A DNA stretch of 64,000 nucleotides from Parapristionchus giblindavisi (taxonomy: Eukaryota > Nematoda > Chromadorea > Rhabditida > Diplogasteridae): NCBI GenBank assembly GCA_943737045.1, contig CALSFV010000035.1, positions 248,001 to 312,000 of the forward strand, in the 5' to 3' direction. This document shows positions 24,801 to 37,103 of the stretch, piece after piece. Numbering within the stretch: the first letter of the stretch is position 1; each line of letters begins with the position of its first letter. A model generated the notes under the pieces. It saw only the letters and a list, made by a program, of their open reading frames with translations, was not told the origin of the DNA and searched no databases. The translations under genes were made by a program, and so were the position numbers.

Positions 24801-27800
24801 TGCTAAATTATCTTAAAGTACTCTTTGCATTTTCGCTACAACACAATTCATGACAAGTCAAATTGTCAACGATACTAATCGTGTCATATACCATGTGAAA
24901 GAGAAAAAAATTCTGAATCGTAAACACTTCAGCTCATGTCGAACTGTATTATTTTACAGCGGCAACAATGACCGAAGTACAAAAGTAGCTTTTACTCATA
25001 TATGATAAAAATTACTTGTGAAATGTGAAAATGGCAATGATACCTAGTTTGTCGTATACCACATGAAAGAGCAGAACAATCTGAATACGATACACTGTTC
25101 CACTCATGAACATAGGTCACAAAGACCAAAATGCTAAATTATCTTAAAGTACTCTTTGCATTTTCGCTACAAAACAATTCATGACAAGTCAAATTGTCAA
25201 CGATACTAATCGTGTCATATACCATGTGAAAGAGAAAAAAATTCTGAATCGTACACACTTCAGCTCATGTCGAACTGTATTATTTTACAGCGGCAATAAT
25301 GACCGAAGTACAAAAGTAGCTTTTACTCATATATGATAAAAATTACTTGTGAAATGTGAAAATGGCAATGATACCTAGTTTGTCGTATACCACATGAAAG
25401 AGCAAAGAAATCTGAATACGATACACTGTTCCACTCATGAACAGAGGTCACAAAGACCAAAATGCTAAATTATCTTAAAGTACTCTTTGCATTTTCGCTA
25501 CAAAACAATTCATGACAAGTCAAATTGTCAACGATACTAATCGTGTCATATACCATGTGAAAGAGAAAAAAATTCTGAATCGTACACACTTCAGCTCATG
25601 TCGAACTGTATTATTTTACAGCGGCAATAATGACCGAAGTACAAAAGTAGCTTTTACTCATATATGATAAAAATTACTTGTGAAATGTGAAAATGGCAAT
25701 GATACCTATATTGTCGTATACCACATGAAAGAGCAAAAAAATCTGAATACGATACACTGTTCCAATCCTGAACAGCGGTCAACAATTCCAAAATGCTAAA
25801 TTATCTTAAAGTACTCTTTGCATTTTCGCTACAACACAATTCATGACAAGTCAAATTGTCAACGATACTAATCGTGTCATATACCATGTGAAAGAGAAAA
25901 AAATTCTGAATCGTAAACACTTCAGCTCATGTCGAACTGTATTATTTTACAGCGGCAACAATGACCGAAGTACAAAAGTAGCTTTTACTCATATATGATA
26001 AAAATTACTTGTGAAATGTGAAAATGGCAATGATACCTAGTTTGTCGTATACCACATGAAAGAGCAGAACAATCTGAATACGATACACTGTTCCACTCAT
26101 GAACATAGGTCACAAAGACCAAAATGCTAAATTATCTTAAAGTACTCTTTGCATTTTCGCTACAAAACAATTCATGACAAGTCAAATTGTCAACGATACT
26201 AATCGTGTCATATACCATGTGAAAGAGAAAAAAATTCTGAATCGTACACACTTCAGCTCATGTCGAACTGTATTATTTTACAGCGGCAATAATGACCGAA
26301 GTACAAAAGTAGCTTTTACTCATATATGATAAAAATTACTTGTGAAATGTGAAAATGGCAATGATACCTAGTTTGTCGTATACCACATGAAAGAGCAGAG
26401 CAATCTGAATACGATACACTGTTCCACTCATGAACATAGGTCACAAAGACCAAAATGCTAAATTATCTTAAAGTACTCTTTGCATTTTCGCTACAAAACA
26501 ATTCATGACAAGTCAAATTGTCAACGATACTAATCGTGTCATATACCATGTGAAAGAGAAAAAAATTCTGAATCGTACACACTTCAGCTCATGTCGAACT
26601 GTATTATTTTACAGCGGCAATAATGACCGAAGTACAAAAGTAGCTTTTACTCATATATGATAAAAATTACTTGTGAAATGTGAAAATGGCAATGATACCT
26701 AGTTTGTCGTATACCACATGAAAGAGCAAAGAAATCTGAATACGATACACTGTTCCACTCATGAACAGAGGTCACAAAGACCAAAATGCTAAATTATCTT
26801 AAAGTACTCTTTGCATTTTCGCTACAAAACAATTCATGACAAGTCAAATTGTCAACGATACTAATCGTGTCATATACCATGTGAAAGAGAAAAAAATTCT
26901 GAATCGTACACACTTCAGCTCATGTCGAACTGTATTATTTTACAGCGGCAATAATGACCGAAGTACAAAAGTAGCTTTTACTCATATATGATAAAAATTA
27001 CTTGTGAAATGTGAAAATGGCAATGATACCTATATTGTCGTATACCACATGAAAGAGCAAAAAAATCTGAATACGATACACTGTTCCAATCCTGAACAGC
27101 GGTCAACAATTCCAAAATGCTAAATTATCTTAAAGTACTCTTTGCATTTTCGCTACAAAACAATTCATGACAAGTCAAATTGTCAACGATACTAATCGTG
27201 TCATATACCATGTGAAAGAGAAAAAAATTCTGAATCGTACACACTTCAGCTCATGTCGAACTGTATTATTTTACAGCGGCAATAATGACCGAAGTACAAA
27301 AGTAGCTTTTACTCATATATGATAAAAATTACTTGTGAAATGTGAAAATGGCAATGATACCTAGTTTGTCGTATACCACATGAAAGAGCAAAGAAATCTG
27401 AATACGATACACTGTTCCACTCATGAACATAGGTCACAAAGACCAAAATGCTAAATTATCTTAAAGTACTCTTTGCATTTTCGCTACAAAACAATTCATG
27501 ACAAGTCAAATTGTCAACGATACTAATCGTGTCATATACCATGTGAAAGAGAAAAAAATTCTGAATCGTACACACTTCAGCTCATGTCGAACTGTATTAT
27601 TTTACAGCGGCAATAATGACCGAAGTACAAAAGTAGCTTTTACTCATATATGATAAAAATTACTTGTGAAATGTGAAAATGGCAATGATACCTAGTTTGT
27701 CGTATACCACATGAAAGAGCAAAGAAATCTGAATACGATACACTGTTCCACTCATGAACAGAGGTCACAAAGACCAAAATGCTAAATTATCTTAAAGTAC

Positions 27801-28749
27801 TCTTTGCATTTTCGCTACAAAACAATTCATGACAAGTCAAATTGTCAACGATACTAATCGTGTCATATACCATGTGAAAGAGAAAAAAATTCTGAATCGT
27901 AAACACTTCAGCTCATGTCGAACTGTATTATTTTACAGCGGCAACAATGACCGAAGTACAAAAGTAGCTTTTACTCATATATGATAAAAATTACTTGTGA
28001 AATGTGAAAATGGCAATGATACCTAGTTTGTCGTATACCACATGAAAGAGCAGAACAATCTGAATACGATACACTGTTCCACTCATGAACATAGGTCACA
28101 AAGACCAAAATGCTAAATTATCTTAAAGTACTCTTTGCATTTTCGCTACAAAACAATTCATGACAAGTCAAATTGTCAACGATACTAATCGTGTCATATA
28201 CCATGTGAAAGAGAAAAAAATTCTGAATCGTACACACTTCAGCTCATGTCGAACTGTATTATTTTACAGCGGCAATAATGACCGAAGTACAAAAGTAGCT
28301 TTTACTCATATATGATAAAAATTACTTGTGAAATGTGAAAATGGCAATGATACCTAGTTTGTCGTATACCACATGAAAGAGCAAAGAAATCTGAATACGA
28401 TACACTGTTCCACTCATGAACAGAGGTCACAAAGACCAAAATGCTAAATTATCTTAAAGTACTCTTTGAATTTTCGCTACAAAACAATTCATGACAAGTC
28501 AAATTGTCAACGATACTAATCGTGTCATATACCATGTGAAAGAGAAAAAAATTCTGAATCGTACACACTTCAGCTCATGTTGAACTGTATTATTTTACAG
28601 CGGCAATAATGACCGAAGTACAAAAGTAGCTTTTACTCATATATGATAAAAATTACTTCTGAAATGCGAAAATGGCAATGATACCTATATTGTCGTATAC
28701 CACATGAAAGAGCAAAAAAATCTGAATACGATACACTGTTCCAATCCTG

Positions 28750-29036
28750 TCCCTCTCTCGCCTACTCCATCAACAGAAAAGGATCAACAGACGAATCCCC
28801 TCCTAGAAGGCCTTGGAATGCCTGGAGGTGTACTTCCAACTGTCAAGCAGGCCTAATGGACGATAGCGGACCGTTTTCGTGGGTTTACAACTTCAATCAA
28901 CAAGTTTCAGTTCGATCGTTTTCTTGAATGGAGAATAACATCTCTCAGAGACGGAAGAATAAGAACTTGCAACAAAATTCCCCCTGCCCCTGACTTACTC
29001 TTCTGCACTTAGTGCTGATAAGATAAATGTATTGTA
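28750..29036 (+). mobile_element. 5'-truncated LINE-like insertion in satellite
   Basis: A 287-bp unique segment interrupts the satellite. The 11 bp TTCCAATCCTG is duplicated on both sides (28739-28749 and 29037-29047). One frame is open nearly throughout apart from one TAA: it ends with FLEWRITSLRDGRIRTC and then IPPAPDLLFCT before a stop about 30 bp from the 3' end, which reads GATAAATGTATTGTA. Duplication of variable length, 5' truncation and a terminal coding tail fit a non-LTR retrotransposon; the family is not certain. Confidence 0.65.
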
Positions 29037-29399
29037 TTCCAATCCTGAACAGCGGTCAACAATTCCAAAATGCTAAATTATCTTAAAGTACTCTTTGCAT
29101 TTTCGCTACAACACAATTCATGACAAGTAAATTGTCAACGATACTAATCGTGTCATATACCATGTGAAAGAGAAAAAAATTCTGAATCGTAAACACTTCA
29201 GCTCATGTCGAACTGTATTATTTTACAGCGGCAACAATGACCGAAGTACAAAAGTAGCTTTTACTCATATATGATAAAAATTACTTGTGAAATGTGAAAA
29301 TGGCAATGATACCTAGTTTGTCGTATACCACATGAAAGAGCAGAACAATCTGAATACGATACACTGTTCCACTCATGAACATAGGTCACAACGACCAAA

Positions 29400-32100
29400 A
29401 TGCTAAATTATCTTAAAGTACTCTTTGCATTTTCGCTACAAAACAATTCATGACAAGTCAAATTGTCAACGATACTAATCGTGTCATATACCATGTGAAA
29501 GAGAAAAAAATTCTGAATCGTACACACTTCAGCTCATGTCGAACTGTATTATTTTACAGCGGTAATAATAATGACCGAAGTACAAAAGTAGCTTTTACTC
29601 ATATATGATAAAAATTACTTGTGAAATGTGAAAATGGCAATGATACCTAGTTTGTCGTATACCACATGAAAGAGCAGAAAAATCTGAATATGATACACTG
29701 TTCCACTCATGAACATAGGTCACAAAGACCAAAATGCTAAATTATCTTAAAGTACTCTTTGCATTTTCGCTACAAAACAATTCATGACAAGTCAAATTGT
29801 CAACGATACTAATCGTGTCATATACCATGTGAAAGAGAAAAAAATTCTGAATCGTACACACTTCAGCTCATGTCGAACTGTATTATTTTACAGCGGCAAT
29901 AATGACCGAAGTACAAAAGTAGCTTTTACTCATATATGATAAAAATTACTTGTGAAATGTGAAAATGGCAATGATACCTAGTTTGTCGTATACCACATGA
30001 AAGAGCAGAACAATCTGAATACGATACACTGTTCCAATCCTGAACAGCGGTCAACAATTCCAAAATGCTAAATTATCTTAAAGTACTCTTTGCATTTTCG
30101 CTACAACACAATTCATGACAAGTCAAATTGTCAACGATACTAATCGTGTCATATACCATGTGAAAGAGAAAAAAATTCTGAATCGTAAACACTTCAGCTC
30201 ATGTCGAACTGTATTATTTTACAGCGGCAACAATGACCGAAGTACAAAAGTAGCTTTTACTCATATATGATAAAAATTACTTGTGAAATGTGAAAATGGC
30301 AATGATACCTATATTGTCGTATACCACATGAAAGAGCAAACAAATCTGAATACGATACACTGTTCCACTCATGAACAGAGGTCACAAAGACCAAAATGCT
30401 AAATTATCTTAAAGTACTCTTTGCATTTTCGCTACAAAACAATTCATGACAAGTCAAATTGTCAACGATACTAATCGTGTCATATACCATGTGAAAGAGA
30501 AAAAAATTCTGAATCGTACACACTTCAGCTCATGTCGAACTGTATTATTTTACAGCGGTAATAATAATGACCGAAGTACAAAAGTAGCTTTTACTCATAT
30601 ATGATAAAAATTACTTGTGAAATGTGAAAATGGCAATGATACCTAGTTTGTCGTATACCACATGAAAGAGCAGAAAAATCTGAATATGATACACTGTTCC
30701 ACTCATGAACATAGGTCACAAAGACCAAAATGCTAAATTATCTTAAAGTACTCTTTGCATTTTCGCTACAAAACAATTCATGACAAGTCAAATTGTCAAC
30801 GATACTAATCGTGTCATATACCATGTGAAAGAGAAAAAAATTCTGAATCGTACACACTTCAGCTCATGTCGAACTGTATTATTTTACAGCGGCAATAATG
30901 ACCGAAGTACAAAAGTAGCTTTTACTCATATATGATAAAAATTACTTGTGAAATGTGAAAATGGCAATGATACCTAGTTTGTCGTATACCACATGAAAGA
31001 GCAGAACAATCTGAATACGATACACTGTTCCAATCCTGAACAGCGGTCAACAATTCCAAAATGCTAAATTATCTTAAAGTACTCTTTGCATTTTCGCTAC
31101 AACACAATTCATGACAAGTCAAATTGTCAACGATACTAATCGTGTCATATACCATGTGAAAGAGAAAAAAATTCTGAATCGTAAACACTTCAGCTCATGT
31201 CGAACTGTATTATTTTACAGCGGCAACAATGACCGAAGTACAAAAGTAGCTTTTACTCATATATGATAAAAATTACTTGTGAAATGTGAAAATGGCAATG
31301 ATACCTATATTGTCGTATACCACATGAAAGAGCAAACAAATCTGAATACGATACACTGTTCCACTCATGAACAGAGGTCACAAAGACCAAAATGCTAAAT
31401 TATCTTAAAGTACTCTTTGCATTTTCGCTACAAAACAATTCATGACAAGTCAAATTGTCAACGATACTAATCGTGTCATATACCACGTGAAAGAGAAAAA
31501 AATTCTGAATCGTACACACTTCAGCTCATGTCGAACTGTATTATTTTACAGCGGTAATAATAATGACCGAAGTACAAAAGTAGCTTTTACTCATATATGA
31601 TAAAAATTACTTGTGAAATGTGAAAATGGCAATGATACCTAGTTTGTCGTATACCACATGAAAGAGCAGAAAAATCTGAATATGATACACTGTTCCACTC
31701 ATGAACATAGGTCACAAAGACCAAAATGCTAAATTATCTTAAAGTACTCTTTGCATTTTCGCTACAAAACAATTCATGACAAGTCAAATTGTCAACGATA
31801 CTAATCGTGTCATTTACCATGTGAAAGAGAAAAAAATTCTGAATCGTACACACTTCAGCTCATGTCGAACTGTATTATTTTACAGCGGCAATAATGACCG
31901 AAGTACAAAAGTAGCTTTTACTCATATATGATAAAAATTACTTGTGAAATGTGAAAATGGCAATGATACCTAGTTTGTCGTATACCACATGAAAGAGCAG
32001 AACAATCTGAATACGATACACTGTTCCAATCCTGAACAGCGGTCAACAATTCCAAAATGCTAAATTATCTTAAAGTACTCTTTGCATTTTCGCTACAACA
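29400..32100 (+). repeat. Higher-order repeat, 3-monomer blocks (996 bp)
   Basis: The 3-bp-longer variant GGTAATAATAATGACC occurs at 29561, 30557 and 31553, spaced 996 bp (3 x 331 + 3), and once more at 33541. The TCTGAATATGATACAC variant travels with it. Confidence 0.85.
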
Positions 32101-35100
32101 CAATTCATGACAAGTCAAATTGTCAACGATACTAATCGTGTCATATACCATGTGAAAGAGAAAAAAATTCTGAATCGTACACACTTCAGCTCATGTCGAA
32201 CTGTATTATTTTACAGCGGCAATAATGACCGAAGTACAAAAGTAGCTTTTACTCATATATGATAAAAATTACTTGTGAAATGTGAAAATGGCAATGATAC
32301 CTAGTTTGTCGTATACCACATGAAAGAGCAAAGAAATCTGAATACGATACACTGTTCCACTCATGAACAGAGGTCACAAAGACCAAAATGCTAAATTATC
32401 TTAAAGTACTCTTTGCATTTTCGCTACAACACAATTCATGACAAGTCAAATTGTCAACGATACTAATCGTGTCATATACCATGTGAAAGAGAAAAAAATT
32501 CTGAATCGTAAACACTTCAGCTCATGTCGAACTGTATTATTTTACAGCGGCAACAATGACCGAAGTACAAAAGTAGCTTTTACTCATATATGATAAAAAT
32601 TACTTGTGAAATGTGAAAATGGCAATGATACCTAGTTTGTCGTATACCACATGAAAGAGCAGAAAAATCTGAATATGATACACTGTTCCACTCATGAACA
32701 TAGGTCACAAAGACCAAAATGCTATATTATCTTAAAGTACTCTTTGCATTTTCGCTACAAAACAATTCATGACAAGTCAAATTGTCAACGATACTAATCG
32801 TGTCATATACCATGTGAAAGAGAAAAAAATTCTGAATCGTACACACTTCAGCTCATGTCGAACTGTATTATTTTACAGCGGCAATAATGACCGAAGTACA
32901 AAAGTAGCTTTTACTCATATATGATAAAAATTACTTGTGAAATGTGAAAATGGCAATGATACCTAGTTTGTCGTATACCACATGAAAGAGCAAAGAAATC
33001 TGAATACGATACACTGTTCCACTCATGAACAGAGGTCACAAAGACCAAAATGCTAAATTATCTTAAAGTACTCTTTGCATTTTCGCTACAACACAATTCA
33101 TGACAAGTCAAATTGTCAACGATACTAATCGTGTCATATACCATGTGAAAGAGAAAAAAATTCTGAATCGTAAACACTTCAGCTCATGTCGAACTGTATT
33201 ATTTTACAGCGGCAACAATGACCGAAGTACAAAAGTAGCTTTTACTCATATATGATAAAAATTACTTGTGAAATGTGAAAATGGCAATGATACCTATATT
33301 GTCGTATACCACATGAAAGAGCAAAAAAATCTAAATACGATACACTGTTCCAATCCTGAACAGCGGTCAACAATTCCAAAATGCTAAATTATCTTAAAGT
33401 ACTCTTTGCATTTTCGCTACAAAACAATTCATGACAAGTCAAATTGTCAACGATACTAATCGTGTCATATACCATGTGAAAGAAAAAAAATTCTGAATCG
33501 TACACACTTCAGCTCATGTCGAACTGTATTATTTTACAGCGGTAATAATAATGACCGAAGTACAAAAGTAGCTTTTACTCATATATGATAAAAATTACTT
33601 GTGAAATGTGAAAATGGCAATGATACCTAGTTTGTCGTATACCACATGAAAGAGCAGAAAAATCTGAATATGATACACTGTTCCACTCATGAACATAGGT
33701 CACAAAGACCAAAATGCTAAATTATCTTAAAGTACTCTTTGCATTTTCGCTACAAAACAATTCATGACAAGTCAAATTGTCAACGATACTAATCGTGTCA
33801 TATACCATGTGAAAGAGAAAAAAATTCTGAATCGTACACACTTCAGCTCATGTCGAACTGTATTATTTTACAGCGGCAATAATGACCGAAGTACAAAAGT
33901 AGCTTTTACTCATATATGATAAAAATTACTTGTGAAATGTGAAAATGGCAATGATACCTAGTTTGTCGTATACCACATGAAAGAGCAAAGAAATCTGAAT
34001 ACGATACACTGTTCCACTCATGAACAGAGGTCACAAAGACCAAAATGCTAAATTATCTTAAAGTACTCTTTGCATTTTCGCTACAACACAATTCATGACA
34101 AGTCAAATTGTCAACGATACTAATCGTGTCATATACCATGTGAAAGAGAAAAAAATTCTGAATCGTAAACACTTCAGCTCATGTCGAACTGTATTATTTT
34201 ACAGCGGCAACAATGACCGAAGTACAAAAGTAGCTTTTACTCATATATGATAAAAATTACTTGTGAAATGTGAAAATGGCAATGATACCTATATTGTCGT
34301 ATACCACATGAAAGAGCAAAAAAATCTAAATACGATACACTGTTCCAATCCTGAACAGCGGTCAACAATTCCAAAATGCTAAATTATCTTAAAGTACTCT
34401 TTGCATTTTCGCTACAACACAATTCATGACAAGTAAATTGTCAACGATACTAATCGTGTCATATACCATGTGAAAGAGAAAAAAATTCTGAATCGTAAAC
34501 ACTTCAGCTCATGTCGAACTGTATTATTTTATAGCGGCAACAATGACCGAAGTACAAAAGTAGCTTTTACTCATATATGATAAAAATTACTTGTGAAATG
34601 TGAAAATGGCAATGATACCTAGTTTGTCGTATACCACATGAAAGAGCAGAACAATCTGAATACGATACACTGTTCCACTCATGAACATAGGTCACAACGA
34701 CCAAAATGCTAAATTATCTTAAAGTACTCTTTGCATTTTCGCTACAAAACAATTCATGACAAGTCAAATTGTCAACGATACTAATCGTGTCATATACCAT
34801 GTGAAAGAGAAAAAAATTCTGAATCGTAAACACTTCAGCTCATGTCGAACTGTATTATTTTACAGCGGCAATAATGACCGAAGTACAAAAGTAGCTTTTA
34901 CTCATATATGATAAAAAATACTTGTGAAATGTGAAAATGGCAATGATACCTAGTTTGTCGTATACCACATGAAAGAGCAGAAAAATCTGAATATGATACA
35001 CTGTTCCACTCATGAACATAGGTCACAAAGACCAAAATGCTAAATTATCTTAAAGTACTCTTTGCATTTTCGCTACAAAACAATTCATGACAAGTCAAAT

Positions 35101-35794
35101 TGTCAACGATACTAATCGTGTCATATACCATGTGAAAGAGAAAAAAATTCTGAATCGTAAACACTTCAGCTCATGTCGAACTGTATTATTTTACAGCGGC
35201 AACAATGACCGAAGTACAAAAGTAGCTTTTACTCATATATGATAAAAATTACTTGTGAAATGTGAAAATGGCAATGATACCTATATTGTCGTATACCACA
35301 TAAGAGGCCTTAGAATAAGAAAGTGGCGTAGAATGAAAAAATCATGATTTGTGCCAATTCTGACGACGTCGAATGTGGCAGAAGGTGACTGACAATGTCG
35401 ACGTGTTCATTTTTGGCATTTCTATAAAGCTGTCTGTTTGCCAAATATGCAAAGTGTTTTATTGGCTCGTGAAATGCTAACCAAATTATAAAGCTTCATT
35501 ATTGGCATTTTGTAAAATACAATCGATGGACAAAAACGAGCACTGAAATATTGGCACGGAGGGTGGGAACAGATAATTGACAATAGTGAAGGGATCATAA
35601 TTGGCAGACAAAAGTTCAACTAGATTATTTGAAAGATGCCAAAGTCGAAGCCGTCAATGTTGGCGATATTCTCAAAATGCCGTTTCGCCAATATATTCGA
35701 TGTCGGAATTGGCATTTTTCGGAAAATTCTATCATGCCAATAATGCAATGTTCGAATTAGGCAAGGTTAGGAAAATTCGGAAATGACATTTTTG

Positions 35795-36850
35795 ATGGCG
35801 TCATTATTGGCAGAAAGGCTTCACTCGGATTTTGCCAACATTGACGCCGTCATTATTGGCAGAAAGGGTCACTCAGAATTTGCCAACATTGACGCCGTCA
35901 ATAATGGGCCAAAAATGACGCCGTCATTATTGGCCCAATGTTGACGCCGTCATTATTGGCAGAAAGGGACACTCAGATTTTGCCAACATTGACGCCGTCA
36001 TTATTGGCAGAAAGGGTCACTCAGAATTTGCCAACATTGACGCCGTCAATAATGAGCCAAAAATGACGCCGTCATTATTGACCCAATGTTGACGCCGTCA
36101 TTATTGGCAGAAAGGGTCACTCAGATTTTGCCAACATTGACGCCGTCATTATTGGCAGAAAGGGTCACTCAGAATTTGCCAACATTGACGCCGTCAATAA
36201 TGGGCCAAAAATGACGCCGTCATTATTGGCCCAATGTTGACGCCGTCATTATTGGCAGAAAGGGTCACTCAGATTTTACCAACATTGACGCCGTCATTAT
36301 TCGCAGAAAGGGTCACTCAGAATTTGCCAACATTGACGCCGTCAATAATGGGCCAAAAATGACGCCGTCATTATTGGCCCAAATTTGACGCCGTCATTAT
36401 TGGCAGAAAGGGTCACTCAGATTTTGCCAACATTGACGCCGTCATTATTGGCAGAAAGGCTTCACTCAGATTTTGCCAACATTGACGCCGTCATTATTGG
36501 CAGAAAGGTTCACTCAGATTTTGCCAACATTGACGCCGTCAATAATGGGCCAAAAATGACGCCGTCATTATTGGCCCAATGTTGACGCCGTCATTATTGG
36601 CAGAAAGGGTCACTCAGATTTTGCCAACATTGACGCCGTCATTATTGGCAGAAAGGGTCACTCAGAATTTGCCAACATTGACGCCGTCAATAATGGGCCA
36701 AAATTGACGCCGTCATTATTGGCCCAATTTTGACGCCGTCATAATTGGCAGAAAGGGTCACTCGGATTTTGCCAACATTGACGTCGTCAATAATGGGCCA
36801 AAAATGACGCCGTCATTATTGGCCCAAATTTGACGCCGTCAATATTGGCA
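35795..36850. repeat. TGACGCCGTCA minisatellite, left arm
   Basis: A ~48-bp unit (TTGACGCCGTCATTATTGGC, then AGAAAGGGTCACTCAG, ATTTTGCCAACA) alternates with a shorter unit containing AATAATGGGCC. Each unit carries the near-palindrome TGACGCCGTCA. Degenerate units with TTATTGGC and GCCAA motifs extend out to about 35340. Open frames here are by-products of the repeat. Confidence 0.92.
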
Positions 36851-37103
36851 ACTTTGACTATTATCAATGGTTAATATCTAGAAGATCACAATTTTGGGTA
36901 GAGATATTCCAAGTGGTTTCCGTGAGCAAGAAAAGGTGGGGAGATGGAATTGGGAGTACGGACTGATAGGAAAATCAATAATAAATAATACAGTAAGACA
37001 ACATAAAATCGTGATCCAGGTAATATTCAATAAAATATTATACTGTACAAGGATGCGTTTGAACGGCGAGCTCGCTTCGTTGGGTCAGGGCAGGGTGGGA
37101 AAT

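Larger units (their letters stand above)
18845..35301 (+). repeat. 331-bp satellite array
   Basis: About 50 tandem copies of a 331-bp monomer. Successive AAGTACTCTTTGCATTTTCG landmarks lie 331 bp apart, for example at 19190, 19521, 19852 and 20183. Two main variant classes alternate: one reads CCACTCATGAACAGAGG, CTACAAAACAATT and CGTACACAC; the other reads CCAATCCTGAACAGCGG, CTACAACACAATT and CGTAAACAC. No conserved ORF persists through the copies. The array starts inside the truncated 5S gene and stops mid-monomer at ACCACAT where the palindrome begins. Confidence 0.97.

Noticed and set aside
18845..35301. CRISPR-like array
   Set aside because: The repeats are 331 bp and contiguous, with no repeat-spacer alternation, and the DNA is eukaryotic.
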